Below are positions 61,211-64,000 of a DNA stretch of 64,000 nucleotides, one piece after another. The translations under genes were made by a program, and so were the position numbers. The stretch is from Mesobacillus campisalis (GTDB lineage Bacteria; Bacillota; Bacilli; Bacillales; Cytobacillaceae), in NCBI RefSeq assembly GCF_000986785.1, contig NZ_LAYY01000004.1:184791-248790 (forward strand), written 5' to 3'. The notes under the pieces were generated by a model. That model saw only the letters and a program-made list of their open reading frames with translations. It was not told the DNA's origin and searched no databases. Each line of letters opens with the position of its first letter. Positions within the stretch are counted from its first letter, which is position 1.

Positions 61211-61769
61211 AAAACAATTTCTCACTAAATTGAATGCATCTTTGAAGAGACTTCCATCAAGTGAAAGACAGGATATTTTACAGGATATGGAGGAGTATTT
61301 TGAGATTGGAATAGAAGAAGGAAAGACTGAGGAACAAATATCAGCTTCACTTGGTTCGCCCCACCAAATTGCTAAAGAGCTGGCAGCAGCGTATCGTGTT
61401 GAAAAAGTTGGGGAAACTGCCACAGCCAGCAATATTCTCCGAGCGGTATGGGCTGTCATTGGATTAGGATTTTTTAACCTAGTGATTGTGTTAGGACCGT
61501 TTGTTGCGTTAGCAGGATTCATTATTGCTGGTTGGATAGTGAGCGTTTCATTTGTTGCTTCCCCGATATTGGTATTAATAAATGTCTCCATACACCCGCA
61601 AATTTTTGAGCCTTTCGATTTATTCTTTTCGATTGGCCTTGCTGGTCTGGGTTTATTTATTGCAATCGGAATGTTCTTTGCAACCCGCGCAATAACAAAC
61701 GGATTTGTCCGTTATTTAAAATACAATGTAGGACTTGTGAAAGGTGGCATGAAACATGTCCAATATTAA
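61200..61769 (+). CDS. DUF1700 (HAAS-domain) membrane protein
   Basis: 189 aa. The N-terminal 65 residues form the HAAS fold ([34 protein letters not shown]), followed by three membrane helices. The family is always found with PadR-type regulators and DUF4097 proteins. It probably couples the regulator to the membrane; the mechanism is unknown. Start codon overlaps padR, and the stop overlaps the DUF4097 gene. Confidence 0.88.
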   Translation: MVTKKQFLTKLNASLKRLPSSERQDILQDMEEYFEIGIEEGKTEEQISASLGSPHQIAKELAAAYRVEKVGETATASNILRAVWAVIGLGFFNLVIVLGPFVALAGFIIAGWIVSVSFVASPILVLINVSIHPQIFEPFDLFFSIGLAGLGLFIAIGMFFATRAITNGFVRYLKYNVGLVKGGMKHVQY

Positions 61770-62559
61770 AAAAATATCCATTGTTGCTTTAGTTCTTTTA
61801 TTAGTTGGTATTACAGGAAGCCTTCTCACAGTTCAAGCAAAAACCCAATCAGAGACGATTAAAGAAGAAAGAATATTTAACAATGAACATTTCTCCAATA
61901 TTGAAATTGAGGGAGATAACGCTTCAGTTGAAATTATCCCTGCAAATAATTCAACAACCAGAGTAGAGTTAGTGGGGAATGCCAAAAAGGATCGGGAATA
62001 TACCCTTGATGCTGATATCCAGAAAAATACACTCGCAGTTACTTTAAATGAGAAACAGCTTAAATTTTACAACTTTGGCTTTCCCGACGCAGCATTGGCT
62101 ATAAAAGTTTATGTCCCTAAAAAAAAGTACGACACCTTGCGGGCAGAGCTAGCAAATGGCAGTGTGACAGCTGAAGAAATGGAAATCAAAACTGCCACAG
62201 TAAAAACCATCAATGGGGAAATTGATCTAAAAGGTTTGGAAACATCCACAGTTACTGCCCAATCTGATAATGGAAAAATACTCCTTGAAGACATTGAGGG
62301 TGATATTTCCGGGAAGATAATAAATGGAAGTATCTCTTTTGTAACAGATCATTTAGACCGCAACGTGGATTTCGAAAGTTTGAACGGTAAAATCGAAATT
62401 CAAACTGCAAAAGAGCCAGCAAATGCCACCATCGATGCAGAAGTTTCCCACGGAAACGTTACTATATTTGGCGATTCCATTAGAGACACTGTGTTTGGAA
62501 ATGGTGAAAACTTAATAAAATTAACAACGCTAAATGGGGACGTTACAGTAACGAAGTAA
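61756..62559 (+). CDS. DUF4097-family beta-helix protein, membrane-anchored
   Basis: 267 aa. N-terminal signal/anchor helix (ISIVALVLLLVGITGSLLTV) and then a repetitive beta pattern (NGSVTAEEMEIKT, NGEIDLKGLETSTVTAQSDN, NGKIEIQTA, HGNVTIF, NGDVTVTK), typical of DUF4097 right-handed beta-helices. Likely faces the cell exterior. Last gene of the PadR operon; function unknown. Overlaps DUF1700 by 14 bp. Confidence 0.88.
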   Translation: MSNIKKISIVALVLLLVGITGSLLTVQAKTQSETIKEERIFNNEHFSNIEIEGDNASVEIIPANNSTTRVELVGNAKKDREYTLDADIQKNTLAVTLNEKQLKFYNFGFPDAALAIKVYVPKKKYDTLRAELANGSVTAEEMEIKTATVKTINGEIDLKGLETSTVTAQSDNGKILLEDIEGDISGKIINGSISFVTDHLDRNVDFESLNGKIEIQTAKEPANATIDAEVSHGNVTIFGDSIRDTVFGNGENLIKLTTLNGDVTVTK

Positions 62560-62647
62560 AAAATCATATAAATAAAAAAATTTCTTAAAAGTACATCAAT
62601 ACATTCTTAAAACAAATAAAGGATATTGATAAAGCTTCTGGAACGCT

Positions 62648-64000
62648 ATGGAGCCACTCAATTCTGGAGATAGCCTCAAGCTTTGGGATATTCATCAGGG
62701 CTGGATTCCCTTTAAAGATGCGATTTTGACGGAGGGAGCCGAATACAAACTGCGCTATTTCAGTTCGGGGATTGATATGAGAATCCAGGGAATCCCCATT
62801 CCTTTTTATCAGGAGCAAGATGGCTGGCATGGAATGTTCATGACTCCCTTCCAAAGCGGGACAGTCAAAGTTTGGCTGAATGGTCAGGAGTTCGAGACCT
62901 TCATCTACCCAGATGACCGTAAAATGACGGAGGAACAATTTGAGGCGATGATCGGGGAAGTTTTGGAGGAAGCGGGAAGCTATTTTCAATATGCAGGACT
63001 CCAGAGAAGTGTCAATGCTTCTGGCCTGAGCCGGTCAGTCAGCTGGACGCAATGGAGTTATCTGGAGCGGTCATTTTACCAGCTCCAGCAACTCTATTCA
63101 AAAATCCAGGAGCAGCCGCTCAGGGAATTACAAAAGGCGGCTCTTAGCCAGAAAGGGAAAAGGTTCAGCAGACCGACACAGCCATACTCCGCTGGCTGGT
63201 CAAGAGAGGACATGGTTACGAAGTTCCTCCGACCGTTGAGACCAGTCAATTGTACGAAAGCATGGATGTATATGAGAATCAGGTTTTAAAACAGCAAATC
63301 TTTAACTTTCCCGTATGCTGGGAACCTATGAAAAGGTTGAATTCGAAGCTGTTTCCCAAAAGGCGCGCAAATTCAGGTCCATCCTAAACCGTTGGCTGGC
63401 GAGCCCCTTTTTAAAAGGGGTAAGTGTGAACCGGGGCCCTTACTCCATAACGCAAAAATTTAGGAAGCACCCTGTTTACCGGCTGTGGTACGGCTGGTTC
63501 GACAGGCTTTATAAGCACGGCAGGGAAGGCATCGGGTTAGACTATCCCATCTCATTAAAAGACACCTACCAGCTATATGAAATATGGTGCTTTATGAAAG
63601 TCGTGAAGGTTTTAAAGGAAGCTGGTCTAGTAAAGGATACAACGAATTTGTATTTGATGACGAACGATGGCATTTTCTTAAATCTTGCCGAAAACCAGGA
63701 AAGTGAAATCCGCCTGGAGGGAGGGGTCTCTTTATTTTATCAGCTGTCCTACCAATATAACTCCAGGAACTTTCACACCTATACTCAAAGGATGATTCCT
63801 GATATCGTGCTAGAGAGTGAAAGGGGGATCATCGTCTTTGATCCTAAATACCGGGTGCCCGGCAATCTGGGCATTGCGCTAGGGGAAATGCATAAGTATC
63901 GGGATGGAATCCTCACAGGAATACAAGGGCAAAGGCTGTATCTGAGGTGTATATCCTGACACCAACCAGATTAGACCAAACAGATGCCTTAAGATACTTT
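62648..64000 (+). pseudogene. DUF2357/PD-(D/E)XK nuclease-like protein, frameshifted, runs off the window
   Basis: First frame from 62648 (PLNSGDSLKLWDIHQGWIPF) to about 63200; then the reading shifts to WLVKRGHGYEVPPTVETSQL and VYENQVLKQQIFNFP; then a third frame from about 63315 (SILNRWLASPFLKGV) to 63959. The last part carries IPDIVLESERGIIVFDPKYR, the metal-site pattern of PD-(D/E)XK nucleases in DUF2357 proteins, which usually sit beside McrB-like GTPases in restriction loci. At least two indels break the frame. The 5' end lacks a ribosome binding site, so it may also be truncated; the end lies outside. Confidence 0.65.

Noticed and set aside
1..64000. tRNA or rRNA genes
   Set aside because: I looked for CCA-adjacent cloverleaf ends and conserved rRNA blocks and saw none.

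Overview
The window looks like chromosome of a low-GC, Gram-positive, spore-forming-type bacterium (Bacillaceae, in the Neobacillus/Mesobacillus/Cytobacillus area). This rests on AT-rich sequence, strong AGGAGG-type ribosome binding sites, frequent GTG/TTG starts, and families typical of Bacillus: YfhP-like hydrolase, TIGR02206/YwaF, holin-like type I toxins, PadR-DUF1700-DUF4097, DUF421, RpiR. The genus assignment is inference.

Layout. 1-1.4 kb: end of a 2-oxo acid dehydrogenase E2 gene and a frameshifted SEC-C gene. 1.5-6.1 kb: a catabolic cluster (RraA-type aldolase/decarboxylase, 6PGDH-like dehydrogenase, TRAP-type permease with a small membrane partner, RpiR regulator). 6.2-8.6 kb: a replication module of phage type (DnaD-like initiator split by an in-frame TGA, G39P-like helicase loader, DnaB-like helicase) without structural genes. 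9-10.4 kb: YfhP-like hydrolase and the first copy of a 27-aa type I toxin locus. 10.4-15.8 kb: SDR, LuxR regulator, Baeyer-Villiger monooxygenase, frameshifted SDR and HSL-type esterase, a plausible alcohol-ketone-ester-acid route. 16-24.4 kb: SDR, broken quinone oxidoreductase, a His-rich repeat peptide, small membrane proteins, four unknown genes, and scattered small repeats.

24.6-51.6 kb is a defence island: a NERD-helicase, the second copy of the type I toxin locus, a PLD-helicase-DUF3427 protein, a two-gene unit of a RelA/SpoT-like synthetase and a DndB-like DGQHR protein, the DNA phosphorothioation operon dndBCDE plus a cysteine desulfurase (minus strand), the divergent restriction operon dptFGH, and, convergent with dptH, a second DndD/DndE-like pair with a small protein. 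DndA/C/D/E would insert sulfur into the DNA backbone, DndB would limit or regulate this, and DptFGH would restrict DNA lacking the mark. The RelA/SpoT-DGQHR pair and the second DndD/DndE pair are the least explained parts and the best candidates for something new.

51.6-64 kb: decayed peptidase and aminotransferase fragments, an MFS transporter, a secreted nuclease lipoprotein, an IS110 fragment, a TPP riboswitch with a visible terminator/antiterminator in front of an SDR and an LLM flavin monooxygenase, LrgA/LrgB-type proteins, DUF421, the PadR operon, and a frameshifted DUF2357 nuclease-like gene running off the edge. At least seven genes carry frameshifts or an internal stop. That may be real decay or residual sequencing error; I cannot tell which from one sequence.
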